A stretch of DNA of 34,397 nucleotides from Planctomycetota bacterium (GTDB lineage Bacteria > Planctomycetota > UBA1135 > UBA2386), in assembly GCA_016793305.1 (NCBI GenBank), contig JAEUHU010000382.1, positions 1-34,397 on the forward strand. The letters are read 5' to 3'. The notes beneath the pieces are model-generated. The model saw only the letters and a list, made by a program, of their open reading frames with translations. It made no database searches and was not told where the DNA came from. A program made the position numbers and the translations under genes. Below, piece after piece: positions 25,550 through 33,144 of the stretch. How positions within the stretch are numbered: the stretch's first letter is position 1; every line of letters starts with the position of its first letter.

Positions 25550-26050
25550 ATGAGCCTGCCGCGCGAGAGCTGGTCGATCGAGGTCCACAAGGACTACCTG
25601 AAGTTCAGTGCCGCCCACTTCCTGATCTTCCCGGACGGCACCGCGGAGCGTCTGCACGGCCACAACTACAAGGTCTACGCGACCCTGCACACCGACCTCG
25701 ACGAGCATGGGCTGGTCGTCAACTTCAAGGAGATCAAGCCGCTGATCCGTCGGCTGTGCGACCAGTTGGACGAGCACCTCTTGCTGCCGGGGCAACATCC
25801 CGAGCTCCGGGCCGAGCGGGTCGGGGCGCACTGCGAGATCCGCTATCGCGAGCGGCACTACATGATCCCGGCCGAAGAAGTGATCGTGCTACCGATCGGC
25901 AACAGCAGCGCGGAGAACCTCGCCGCGTGGTTCGGTCGCACCCTGCGGGAGCAGATGCGGGCGGCTTGGCCCAAGCTGGTCGTTCGGGAGCTGTCGATCG
26001 GGGTCGAAGAGACTCCCGGCCAACGCGGCATCTGGACCCTGCGCGAGTGA
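25550..26050 (+). CDS. 6-pyruvoyltetrahydropterin synthase family, ExxHGH (PTPS-III-like) type
   Basis: A 166-residue enzyme of the PTPS/QueD fold. Zinc ligands are His23 (FSAAHF) and His36 and His38 (ERLHGHNY). The catalytic cysteine of QueD (CxxxHGH) is absent; instead Glu33 forms ExxHGH, the signature of PTPS-III enzymes, which make 6-hydroxymethyldihydropterin from dihydroneopterin triphosphate and can replace FolB in folate synthesis. Other family marks are HGLVVNFKEIKPLIRRLC, LDEHLLLPG and SSAENLAAWF. The reaction is inferred from the motif, and no folate or queuosine gene is adjacent. ATG 25550 is chosen; upstream reading runs into the promoter gap shared with the cupin. A TATCCT box lies ten bases before the start. 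Confidence 0.85.
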   Translation: MSLPRESWSIEVHKDYLKFSAAHFLIFPDGTAERLHGHNYKVYATLHTDLDEHGLVVNFKEIKPLIRRLCDQLDEHLLLPGQHPELRAERVGAHCEIRYRERHYMIPAEEVIVLPIGNSSAENLAAWFGRTLREQMRAAWPKLVVRELSIGVEETPGQRGIWTLRE

Positions 26051-26064
26051 GGTCGGGGTTCTCG

Positions 26065-26113
26065 GGCCGAGTTTGCCCTTCAGGCCGAGTTTGCCCTTCA
26101 GGCCGAGTTTGCC
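26065..26113. repeat. Tandem 18-bp repeat over a stop codon
   Basis: The unit GGCCGAGTTTGCCCTTCA occurs at 26065-26082 and 26083-26100, with the first 13 bases again at 26101-26113. The stop codon of the minus-strand cupin (26098-26100) lies within the unit, so each unit offers another stop in the same frame. It follows the PTPS gene by 14 bases. Confidence 0.85.
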
Positions 26114-26430
26114 TGGTCGCGCAATGCCGCTGGCTCGGCGGCAGCGCGTTCGCGGAAGCCGTGCAGCCACCGGGCCGCTCCATCCCCACAGTTGTGCACG
26201 GTGTGTCGAGTGCCGGCCGGGATCGCGAGCTCGTCGCCGGCCACCAGCCGGATGGTGCGCCCGTCGAGTTCGATCAGGCAGGTGCCTTCGAGCAGCATCG
26301 TGACGTGGTCGACGTCGTATTCGAAGTCGTGCCAGACCTGGTCCGGCGGGTCGATCCAGAGGTCGGTCCGGTAGCCCCGTTTGGCCCAATCGGATTGGAC
26401 AGCTTCGGCATCGATCCGGTTGGGGGTCAT
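26098..26430 (-). CDS. Small cupin-domain protein
   Basis: A 110-residue single cupin. The barrel is seen in DQVWHDFEYDVDHVTMLLEG, LIELDGRTIRLVAGDELAIP and AGTRHTVHNCGDGAARWLHG. The first motif is short (a WHDF/DVDH arrangement), so metal binding is possible through the histidines but not certain. The N-terminus, TPNRIDAEAVQSDWAKRGYR, is a helical lead-in. ATG 26430 follows AGGGAG with a gap of about eight bases, which sets the start. The last codons run into an 18-bp tandem repeat that supplies the TGA. Many such cupins accompany sugar or amino-acid enzymes; none is adjacent here, so the ligand is unknown. Confidence 0.75.
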   Translation of the reverse strand: MTPNRIDAEAVQSDWAKRGYRTDLWIDPPDQVWHDFEYDVDHVTMLLEGTCLIELDGRTIRLVAGDELAIPAGTRHTVHNCGDGAARWLHGFRERAAAEPAALRDQANSA

Positions 26431-27181
26431 CAAGCGTCTCCCTGTGGCTTGCGAAGTCTGGATCGCCAAGTGGGGTTCCTGTCTGGCAAGGCGCGCCCGA
26501 CCGCGACTGCGGTGAAGCGTATCTCGAGCTGGGGGGAATGCAAGGTCGGCGATCGCAAGGCCCGATGCCAACGGAAGGCCGGGGTCGCGGTCGTCGACGC
26601 GGGGTGGTGTGCCCCTTCTAGGCGCTCCACCTGCTCCGGCAACCCATCGCGGCAGGCCTCCACGGAATTCCCGAGCGCTCAGCCGCAGCCCTGGCGCATT
26701 CTTCGAAGGGCTAAGGCCCCGCTCCTGGACAACCTAGGGAATCGGAACCCTGCTCCTGGAAACCCTGCTCCTGGAAAGCCTGCCCAGGAAAGACATCGAG
26801 GCTGACCTTTCGGCCAGCCTCGACGATGCGGAGGTGGTCGGCATGGGACCGCGACCACCGCGGGAGAATGGATCCCTTCCTCCGGACCGTCATCGCCAGC
26901 GCGAGACGTGCCGACCAGCTCGCTGACTGGCCGGCTGCACCTGGAGCTTTCGCCCCGGAACAGACCCCTCTGATTCGCGATGCCGTCTCGGCGTCCGAGT
27001 TGCTCGCGACGAGGTCCGGAGGAAGGGAAAGAGCTCCGCGGGAAGGCATGGTTCCCACGGAACGACCCTTGGACGAGGGGGCCTGCGCCGGAGGTTCCGT
27101 CGTCGGCGAGATTTCGCGGTGGCTCGGAACGGACGGCGCTGCCGCCGCTGGGCCGACGTCCCTACGGGCGTCGGCAGCGGA
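26431..27181. other. 751-base stretch without a convincing gene
   Basis: Open frames here are short, with poor codon pattern and no family match. It contains a perfect 15-bp tandem repeat (26746-26760 and 26761-26775) with related GCTCCTGGA copies around it, and two neighbouring hairpins: TCGAGGCTG/CAGCCTCGA (26796-26804 with 26815-26823) and GGTGGTCG/CGACCACC (26833-26840 with 26852-26859). A minus-strand frame at 26711-27058 reads FQEQGFQEQG through the repeat and looks like remnant DNA. It may be a decayed gene. Confidence 0.5.
27152..27175 (-). terminator. Hairpin after the UGM-like gene
   Basis: GCCGACGTCC (27152-27161) pairs with GGGCGTCGGC (27166-27175) with one G-T pair and a four-base loop. 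It lies six bases past the stop of the minus-strand gene. There is no T-run. Confidence 0.5.
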
Positions 27182-28519
27182 TCAGGGAAGGCACAGGGGC
27201 GGGCGGTCGCCGCTCGCCGCCAGCTGGCGGATGTGCCCGTGCACCTGCATGGCGCGGCGCACGCACTGGTCACTGTTGTGGTACTCGTAGCGACCGAAGC
27301 GCCCGAACGTCAGGTAGCCGCTGTGGTCGAACCACTGGCGGACGCGGCCGATGCGCGCCCGGAACTCCAGGTCCTGGTCGATGTAGGCGTACTCGTTGTT
27401 GCACCACTCGGTCAACACGACCTGTTCGGGCCGCAGGATGCCGGCCCGACCGAGCGCCAGCACGACGCCACGCAGCCACGCCGCGTCGGGGCGCAGTTCG
27501 CCGCGGTGGGTGACCTCGGCGAGGAACGAACCGTGTCCGGCCGGGGCGTTGTTGGGCGAGTAGTTGCTGAAGTAGGTGACCCGGTTGGTCGGACCTTGCT
27601 CGGCGAACGGCAGGTAGATCCAGCTCAGGTCCGGCAGCGGCTCGTCGAGCTTCACGCCGATCATCAGGTTGACCAGCGAGATCGGCCGCAGGGCGCGGAT
27701 GTCGGCGCGCACGGCCTCGGGGATGTCGGCGAACGCCCCCTCGATCTGCGGCAGCGGCACGGTGTTGACCACCAGGTCGAACGCATCGCCGTTCACGGCG
27801 AAGCCCTGGCCGCGCTTCTCGACCCGCTGCACGGCGATGCCGCACTGCAGGTCGAAACCGCCGCCCTGGACGGTGCCGCGCACCATCGCTTCGAAGCCGC
27901 CGTGCTTCGGGAACCAGAACACCGACTGGTGGGTGTAGCCCTCGGTGTCGATGCCGATCGCCGATTTGACGATGTCCTCGATCGGCGCCTCGGGCACGCG
28001 CCCGGCGACCCAGTCACTGGCCATGTGCTTCAGATCGCACTTCCAGATCTTCTGGTTGTACGGAACCATGAAGTGGTCGGCGAAGCCGCGGCCCATGCGC
28101 CACTGGATCCAGTCGCCGAAGTTCTCGGGGCAAGGGGCGCCGGCCTTGCGGACGGCGTAGGCTTCGATGTAGCCCGACAGGCAGTCGACGATCGCTTCCT
28201 TGGTCAGGTGGCCGACCCCGTTCTCGAACGGATACGGCACCCAGCGGTCGTGCCAGCGGATCTTGGTGTTGCGCACCGTGCGCACGGTGCCGGCTTCGCC
28301 ACCGCAGCGTTCGAGCTGCCAGTCGAGCACCGGCTTGTCCTTGCTGAACAGGATGTGGCCACCGGCCTCGTCGAAGGTGAACTCGCCGTAGCGGCGGCTC
28401 TTGCACAGCCCGCCGGCGCGTTCCCCCTTCTCGAGCACGGTGACCCGATGGCCGTCACCGGCCAGCATGCGAGCCAGGGCGACACCGGAGATGCCGCCGC
28501 CGAGGATGGCGATCTTCAC
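27182..28519 (-). CDS. UDP-galactopyranose mutase-like FAD oxidoreductase
   Basis: A 445-residue flavoprotein. The FAD motif GGGISG is at residues 7-12, followed by the second part of the amine-oxidase fold (VTVLEKGERAGGLCKSRRYG, FDEAGGHILFS). The segments WVPYPFENGVGHL, FMVPYNQKIWKCDLKHMASD and WVAGRVP are the pattern of UGM-like proteins found in surface-polysaccharide and lipid-modification loci. The active-site residues of true UDP-galactopyranose mutase are not fully identifiable, so the substrate is open; a protoporphyrinogen-oxidase-like role is possible but less likely. The start is GTG 28519, with GGAG eight bases upstream. There are no glycosyltransferase neighbours, so the pathway is unassigned. 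Confidence 0.82.
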   Translation of the reverse strand: MKIAILGGGISGVALARMLAGDGHRVTVLEKGERAGGLCKSRRYGEFTFDEAGGHILFSKDKPVLDWQLERCGGEAGTVRTVRNTKIRWHDRWVPYPFENGVGHLTKEAIVDCLSGYIEAYAVRKAGAPCPENFGDWIQWRMGRGFADHFMVPYNQKIWKCDLKHMASDWVAGRVPEAPIEDIVKSAIGIDTEGYTHQSVFWFPKHGGFEAMVRGTVQGGGFDLQCGIAVQRVEKRGQGFAVNGDAFDLVVNTVPLPQIEGAFADIPEAVRADIRALRPISLVNLMIGVKLDEPLPDLSWIYLPFAEQGPTNRVTYFSNYSPNNAPAGHGSFLAEVTHRGELRPDAAWLRGVVLALGRAGILRPEQVVLTEWCNNEYAYIDQDLEFRARIGRVRQWFDHSGYLTFGRFGRYEYHNSDQCVRRAMQVHGHIRQLAASGDRPPLCLP

Positions 28520-28667
28520 GAACGAGACTCCAGCAGCTGTCGGGACACGAGGCCGGGAACTCTATCTCACGCTCTCGGGCCAGGAAGCGATTGCCGGGGT
28601 CTCGCTGCGGAATCGGCCGACGCCTCGGCGACAGCGGCACCTCGCCCTTGCATGATCCCGGCCCGCC

Positions 28668-29882
28668 GTGTCCGAACAGAAGCCAGCGCCCACCCCGGTC
28701 TCCGCCGTTGCCAACGGGCCCGCCCCGGGCGAAGCCGTCGCCATCACCGCCCTGGCGATGGTGGCGTTCGCGCTGAACCTGAACACCAACGTGCTGGCGG
28801 CGCTGTTGCCGTTCCTGCGCGAGTCGCTCGGGTTGGTCGAGGTCGACGGCCCGAAGCTGATCGCCGCCGCGGCGTTCGGCTCCGCGTTCGGCGCGCTGCT
28901 GTTCGGCTTCGTGGCACGCGCGGCGGGGCGGCGCCGCACCCTGCTCGTGTCCTCGGGCGTGTTCGTGCTGGCGAGCCTGCTGCACGCCGTGCCGGGCCCG
29001 GTCGGCTGGTTGCTGGCGCTGCGCGCGGTGTCCGGCTTCGCGGTCGGGCTCGCCTACGCCGGAGCCTCGGCGTTGTCGGCGGAGATCGTGCCCTACCAGC
29101 GGCGCGGGGCGGCGATGGGCCGTTTCAACGCCGGCATGTTCCTGGCGATCCCCGTCGGCATGCCGCTGTCGGTGCTGTTCGCGCGGTTCGGCTTCTGGCC
29201 GGGCATCTTCGTCTTCCAGGCGCTGGTCGCCGCGGTCGGCTGGTGGTGGACCTGGCGGGCCGTGCCCGAAGGCCAGCGCGACGCCGGTGGGTTCGCCTTC
29301 GGTCGGGTGCTCGTCAACCGCGGGGCGCTCGGTGGCCTGCTGGCGACCGGCCTGCACGTCGGTTCGTTCTTCACCACCGTGCAGCTGACGACCACCTGGC
29401 TCGAGCGCAGCCAGCTGTTGCCGAAGAGCGAACAGATGCCGCTCTGGGTCGGCTTCGGCCTCGTCTCGGTGGTCGGCACGGCGTGGCTCGGCCGCCTCAG
29501 CGACGGCCTCGGCAAGCGCAACTTCACGATGCTCACCTCCGCGGTGCTCGCCGCCTTGTTCCTCGTGCTCGGGCGCCAGGTGCCGGTGGGACACGAGATG
29601 TCGGTCGCCGTGTTGATCGCCGGTGGGGCGATCCTGGCCGCGGTCGCCGCAGCGCGCACCGGGCCGCTGCAGGCGCTGCTGTCCGGGCAGGTGGCGCCCG
29701 CCGATCTCGGCGTGCTGATGGGGTTGCGGGGGTTCGTGATGCAGGCCGGCGTGGGCGCGTTCGCGCTGACCGTCGACTCGTCGGAGGAGCGAGGCGGCTT
29801 CGCCACGGTGCTGCTGTTCGCCGCCGCGTGGCAGGCGGCGTCGTTCCTGGCGATCCGGTTGCTGGTGCGCGAGGGATCGTGA
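28668..29882 (+). CDS. Major facilitator superfamily transporter
   Basis: A 404-residue inner-membrane transporter with about twelve hydrophobic segments. The loop 2-3 motif is FGFVARAAGRRRTLLVSSGV (the G-x-x-x-D-R-x-G-R-R-x position, lacking the Asp), and the MFS-typical segment LRAVSGFAVGLAYAGASALS then AEIVPYQRRGAAMGRFNAG follows. The second half repeats the fold from about residue 220. The N-terminal 24 residues are a soluble, proline- and alanine-rich tail. The start is GTG 28668; a CATGAT-type box lies 11 bases upstream. The substrate is unknown: the family covers sugars, drugs and organic acids. It is divergent from the UGM-like gene. Confidence 0.87.
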   Translation: MSEQKPAPTPVSAVANGPAPGEAVAITALAMVAFALNLNTNVLAALLPFLRESLGLVEVDGPKLIAAAAFGSAFGALLFGFVARAAGRRRTLLVSSGVFVLASLLHAVPGPVGWLLALRAVSGFAVGLAYAGASALSAEIVPYQRRGAAMGRFNAGMFLAIPVGMPLSVLFARFGFWPGIFVFQALVAAVGWWWTWRAVPEGQRDAGGFAFGRVLVNRGALGGLLATGLHVGSFFTTVQLTTTWLERSQLLPKSEQMPLWVGFGLVSVVGTAWLGRLSDGLGKRNFTMLTSAVLAALFLVLGRQVPVGHEMSVAVLIAGGAILAAVAAARTGPLQALLSGQVAPADLGVLMGLRGFVMQAGVGAFALTVDSSEERGGFATVLLFAAAWQAASFLAIRLLVREGS

Positions 29883-30031
29883 TCCGCGAGGCACGTCGCC
29901 TCGTCGGGTTGCGCTCTCGGCGCGCTTCCGTCGGCCCCTTCCCCTCCGGCGGTCCGTTCGCCACCATGACCTCCGCATCCGTTCCGCTCCGTCGCTCGAT
30001 CGATCCGACCCGAACCTCCGGCTCTTCCTCG

Positions 30032-31123
30032 ATGCGCCCACGCCCGATCGTCTGGCTCTGGCTCTGCTGCCTCGCCCTGCTGCCCGCCTGCCGCACCTAC
30101 CACTCGGCCTACGCGGTCGGCGCCGACGAGACGACGCTGCTCGAACGGCAGCGCGACGGACGGCGCGAGACGTTCCAGCTGGTCGGGTTGAACGGGGTCG
30201 GACGCGCGGCGCTGCGCGTCATCACCGAGCAGGATCGTGATCGCCCCTACCTCGGCATGAAGCTCGCCGAACTCGACAAGGCCTCGGCCGAGCGCCGCGG
30301 CGTGAAGCCCTACACCGGGCTGCAGGTGCTCGAGGTCGTGTCCGGCAGCGCCGCCGGCGACGCGGGCGTGCTCGCCGGCGACGTGCTGCTGGCCATCGAC
30401 GGCGTCGACATGGTCTACCTCGAGCAGTTCCAGCGCCTGCAGGCGGGGCTCGTGGTCGACCGTCCGGTGATGGCCAGCCTGCTGCGCGGCCAGACCCCGC
30501 AGGGGTTTTCGATCCCGGTGCGCACCGTGCGCGAACGGGTGCGCGACAGCGCCGACATGCCGCTCGATCCACCGACCGCGAGCGAACGGCGCTACGCCGG
30601 CGCCGAGCTGCGCGGCATTCCGGCCAGTTGGTGCGAGCGCATCTTCGAGACGCCGCGGCAGGCGGTGGTGGTCACCAGCGTCGAAGTCGGTTCGCCGGCC
30701 TGGCTCGCGGGCGTGCGGACCGGCGACGTGATCGACGAGGTCGACGGCCAGCCGGTTCCGACCGCCGCCGAACTGAGCCGCCAGATCGCCGAGGTGGGGG
30801 CGCGCGGGGCGAACATGACCTGGAAGCTGCGCACCGGTCCGGACACGCACCACGACGCGACCTTGGCTCTGCACGACTACAGCGGCGAGTCGCACGTCAC
30901 GATCCCGATCCTGTTCGACCTCGAGAACGGCGTCTACGAGGATCGTTGGAGCGTCGGCCTCGGGCTGTTGCTGCACAACCGCAACCACTACGTCGCCGAG
31001 TCGCGGACGCGGGAACCGCAGACCCGCAACGTGTTCCACGCGCTGCTCGGCCTGTTGCGCGTCGAGACCTCGCCCAAGGAGACGGAAGTGCGCCTGCTGT
31101 GGCTGATCCGCTTCGACACGTGA
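30032..31123 (+). CDS. Lipoprotein with two PDZ domains
   Basis: A 363-residue protein. MRPRPIVWLWLCCLALLPAC is a lipoprotein signal with the lipobox LPAC, so Cys20 would be lipidated and the protein anchored in the periplasm or on the outer membrane. Two PDZ domains follow: one around LQVLEVVSGSAAGDAGVLAG then DVLLAIDGVDMVYLEQF (about residues 80-165), and one around VTSVEVGSPAWLAGVRTGDV then DEVDGQPVPTAAELSRQI (about 205-275). The C-terminal 85 residues are beta-rich (ILFDLENGVYEDRWSVGLGL). There is no protease domain, so it is probably a scaffold or protease adaptor. ATG 30032 is picked for the lipobox; ATG 29966 would place 22 residues ahead of it. Confidence 0.82.
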   Translation: MRPRPIVWLWLCCLALLPACRTYHSAYAVGADETTLLERQRDGRRETFQLVGLNGVGRAALRVITEQDRDRPYLGMKLAELDKASAERRGVKPYTGLQVLEVVSGSAAGDAGVLAGDVLLAIDGVDMVYLEQFQRLQAGLVVDRPVMASLLRGQTPQGFSIPVRTVRERVRDSADMPLDPPTASERRYAGAELRGIPASWCERIFETPRQAVVVTSVEVGSPAWLAGVRTGDVIDEVDGQPVPTAAELSRQIAEVGARGANMTWKLRTGPDTHHDATLALHDYSGESHVTIPILFDLENGVYEDRWSVGLGLLLHNRNHYVAESRTREPQTRNVFHALLGLLRVETSPKETEVRLLWLIRFDT

Positions 31124-31130
31124 GGACGTC

Positions 31131-31607
31131 TTGCCCGAGCTCGTGAACGGCCGGGCGCCGTGGACGGTGCCCCTGCAGGACGGCCCGGTGCGTCCCTCTG
31201 CCGATCGCACGATCGCGCTGGTCGTCGCCGCCACCGCGTCGGTGTGCTTCGGCGCATTGGCGCTCATCACGCCCGATGCGCGCGGCCACGGCACGCACGA
31301 ACAACTCGGCATGGACGTCTGCGGTTGGCCGCTGCAGTACGGCATCCCGTGTCCGACCTGCGGCTGCACGACCGCGGCCTGCCAGCTGGTGCACGGCCGG
31401 GTGCTCGACGCGTTCGTCACGCAACCGTTCGGTGCGGCCGTCGCGGCGTTCGGCCTGTTGCTCGGCGTACACGCCACGCTGTGCCTGCTGCGTCGCCGCT
31501 CGTTCGTCGACATCCTGGTGCGCTTGCCGTTCTGGCGGCTCGTCGGCGGGGGCGCTTGCCTGTTGCTGCTCGCCTGGGGCTACAAGTACCTGACGTGGAC
31601 GAACTGA
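31131..31607 (+). CDS. DUF2752 membrane protein
   Basis: A 158-residue inner-membrane protein. The family signature is GIPCPTCGCTTAACQLVHGR, with an upstream DVCGW cysteine. Three hydrophobic segments flank it: TIALVVAATASVCFGALALI, AAVAAFGLLLGVHATLCLL and VGGGACLLLLAWGYKYL. DUF2752 proteins are small cysteine-containing membrane proteins of unknown function. The cysteines may bind metal or form a redox pair, which is inference. The start is TTG 31131, four bases after GAGGA (31122-31126); GTG 31143 is 16 bases from that site, too far. The downstream HutD-like gene begins two bases after its stop, so the genes look co-transcribed. Confidence 0.85.
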   Translation: MPELVNGRAPWTVPLQDGPVRPSADRTIALVVAATASVCFGALALITPDARGHGTHEQLGMDVCGWPLQYGIPCPTCGCTTAACQLVHGRVLDAFVTQPFGAAVAAFGLLLGVHATLCLLRRRSFVDILVRLPFWRLVGGGACLLLLAWGYKYLTWTN

Positions 31608-31608
31608 C

Positions 31609-32292
31609 GTGGACCTCGTGAACGACGCGCTCGGCAGCAACGGCCCACCAGGCGGGCCGGCCTTCGGTCGCCTGCCCGGCGCTGGCTGGACGCTCGTGCG
31701 GCGAGACGAGCAACCGGAGATGCCGTGGGCCAACGGCGGCGGCAGCACGCGCCAGGTCGCGATCGAGCCGGTCGACGGGTCGCTCGCCGCCGGGTTCACG
31801 TGGCGCGTCAGCTGTGCCCGCGTCGACAGCGACGGGCCGTTCTCGCTGCTGAACGGCGTCGATCGCTCGCTGTGGCTCTGGCGCGGCGCGGGTGTGCGCC
31901 TCGCCATGCCGCAGGGCGAGGTCCTGCTGGCGACGCCGTTCGCGCGGCACGACTTCGCCGGCGAACTGGCCGTGCATTGCACGCGGCTCGCGGGTGCCTG
32001 CGAAGACGTCAACGTGATGACGAACCGGGCGCGCTGCCGCAGCGAAGCCCGGATCGCCGCCGTGCACGCCGGCAGTGCGCTGGCGGTGCCCGCCGCCCCG
32101 GAGTGGCTCGTACTTGTGCTCGACGGCATCGTCGTCGTGCCGACCGCCGATCCGTCGGCGCCGCCGATCGCGCTCGCGAACGGCGAGGCGCTGCGTGGCC
32201 GTGGGTCCGTTCCCCGACTGGTCGCGCGCACGCACGCCACCGCGCTGGTCGCCGGCTTCCGGCGGCTCGAGGAGGACGCATGCTCGGCTTGA
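31609..32292 (+). CDS. hutD: HutD-family cupin-like protein
   Basis: A 227-residue soluble protein of the HutD fold, a double-stranded beta-helix usually found beside histidine-utilisation genes and thought to regulate or protect the pathway. Family marks are PWANGGGSTRQVAIEP (about 39-54), FTWRVSCARVDSDGPFSLL, GVDRSLWLWRGAGVRL, and DVNVMTNRARC. No hutU, hutH, hutI or hutG is in the window, so the link to histidine degradation rests only on the family. It starts at GTG 31609 or GTG 31618; the former directly follows the DUF2752 stop. The 3' end overlaps the next gene by 13 bases, pointing to a transcript of three genes. Confidence 0.82.
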   Translation: MDLVNDALGSNGPPGGPAFGRLPGAGWTLVRRDEQPEMPWANGGGSTRQVAIEPVDGSLAAGFTWRVSCARVDSDGPFSLLNGVDRSLWLWRGAGVRLAMPQGEVLLATPFARHDFAGELAVHCTRLAGACEDVNVMTNRARCRSEARIAAVHAGSALAVPAAPEWLVLVLDGIVVVPTADPSAPPIALANGEALRGRGSVPRLVARTHATALVAGFRRLEEDACSA

Positions 32293-33014
32293 TCCTGGCG
32301 CTGCTCGCGACCGGCTTCATCCTGGTCTACGGCCTGTTCGCGTGGGAGCGCATCGTGCAGCGCCGTCGCGCGAGCGAGCCCGACTCCACGTGGGGGGCCA
32401 CTGCGCGGGCGCGTGCCGCCCGCCCCGCGACACAGGCCGATGCGCCGCGCGCGTTCGGCCGTTCGGCCTGTTGGCTCGTGGTGCCGGCGACTCGCAGCGA
32501 GGACGTCGTGCGGGCCCTGGCCCTGCGCACGGTGTTGCCCGCCAACTGGCAAGCCGGCCTCGTCGAGGCCGAGCAGGGCGGAGTGTTCGTCTCGCCGCCG
32601 GTCCACGGCCGCGTGTTCGTGGTCGGTCGCGCGCTGCTCGGCAGTGCGGAGCCGGACTCGGCGCTGGCCCCGCGGCTCGCGATGCTGTCGGCGCGCTTCG
32701 GGGTCGCCGCGTGGTTCTGTGCCGACCCGAGCCGCGACGTGTTCGGCTGGGCGCTGGCCGAGCGCGGTGCGCTGCAGCGCGGCTACGCGTGGCAGGAGCC
32801 GGGCGGCACCGCGTGGTGGCACGGCGAGGTGACCGCGGCCGAACAGGAACTCGGCTGCTTCGTCGACGATCCGCGCGACCGTTCCGACGACGACGAGAAG
32901 TGGTGGCCCGACCGCGGCGTCGTGCATGCGCTGGCGGCGGCGTGGAGCGTCGACCCGGATCGCCTGGGCGAGGGCCAGGCCGAGGCTGGCCTCGGCGCGG
33001 TCGGCCGGCTCTGA
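32280..33014 (+). CDS. Membrane-anchored protein of unknown function
   Basis: A 244-residue protein with one N-terminal membrane helix (LGLILALLATGFILVYGLFA), then a basic, alanine-rich linker and a cytoplasmic or periplasmic alpha/beta domain. Residues about 60-210 contain conserved-looking stretches: FGVAAWFCADPSRDVFGWAL, AERGALQRGYAW, TAAEQELGCFVDDP and DDDEKWWPD. I do not recognise the family. The ribosome binding site AGGAGG lies inside the HutD-like gene, four bases before ATG 32280, and the 13-base overlap suggests coupled translation. The tail is acidic and tryptophan-rich. Nothing in it suggests an enzyme. Confidence 0.7.
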   Translation: MLGLILALLATGFILVYGLFAWERIVQRRRASEPDSTWGATARARAARPATQADAPRAFGRSACWLVVPATRSEDVVRALALRTVLPANWQAGLVEAEQGGVFVSPPVHGRVFVVGRALLGSAEPDSALAPRLAMLSARFGVAAWFCADPSRDVFGWALAERGALQRGYAWQEPGGTAWWHGEVTAAEQELGCFVDDPRDRSDDDEKWWPDRGVVHALAAAWSVDPDRLGEGQAEAGLGAVGRL

Positions 33015-33144
33015 AGCCGCGACACCAGCGACGTCTCGGCGGCTGCGGCCGCGCGCGACAAGCACATGACAACCTCGGCCCCCCGCGAACGGCGGCCGCC
33101 CGCCGGCTCGTTGCGTAGGATCCGCCGTTCCGACGCCCTCCGCC

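Noticed and set aside
26711..27058. Minus-strand frame of 115 codons in the gene-poor stretch
   Set aside because: No ribosome binding site, no family match, and it translates a short tandem repeat; treated as non-coding or decayed.
27119..31123. A plus-strand frame open for about 4 kb
   Set aside because: Only its last part (from 30032) codes: it has the lipoprotein signal and PDZ domains. Earlier parts lie antisense to the UGM-like gene and out of frame with the MFS gene.
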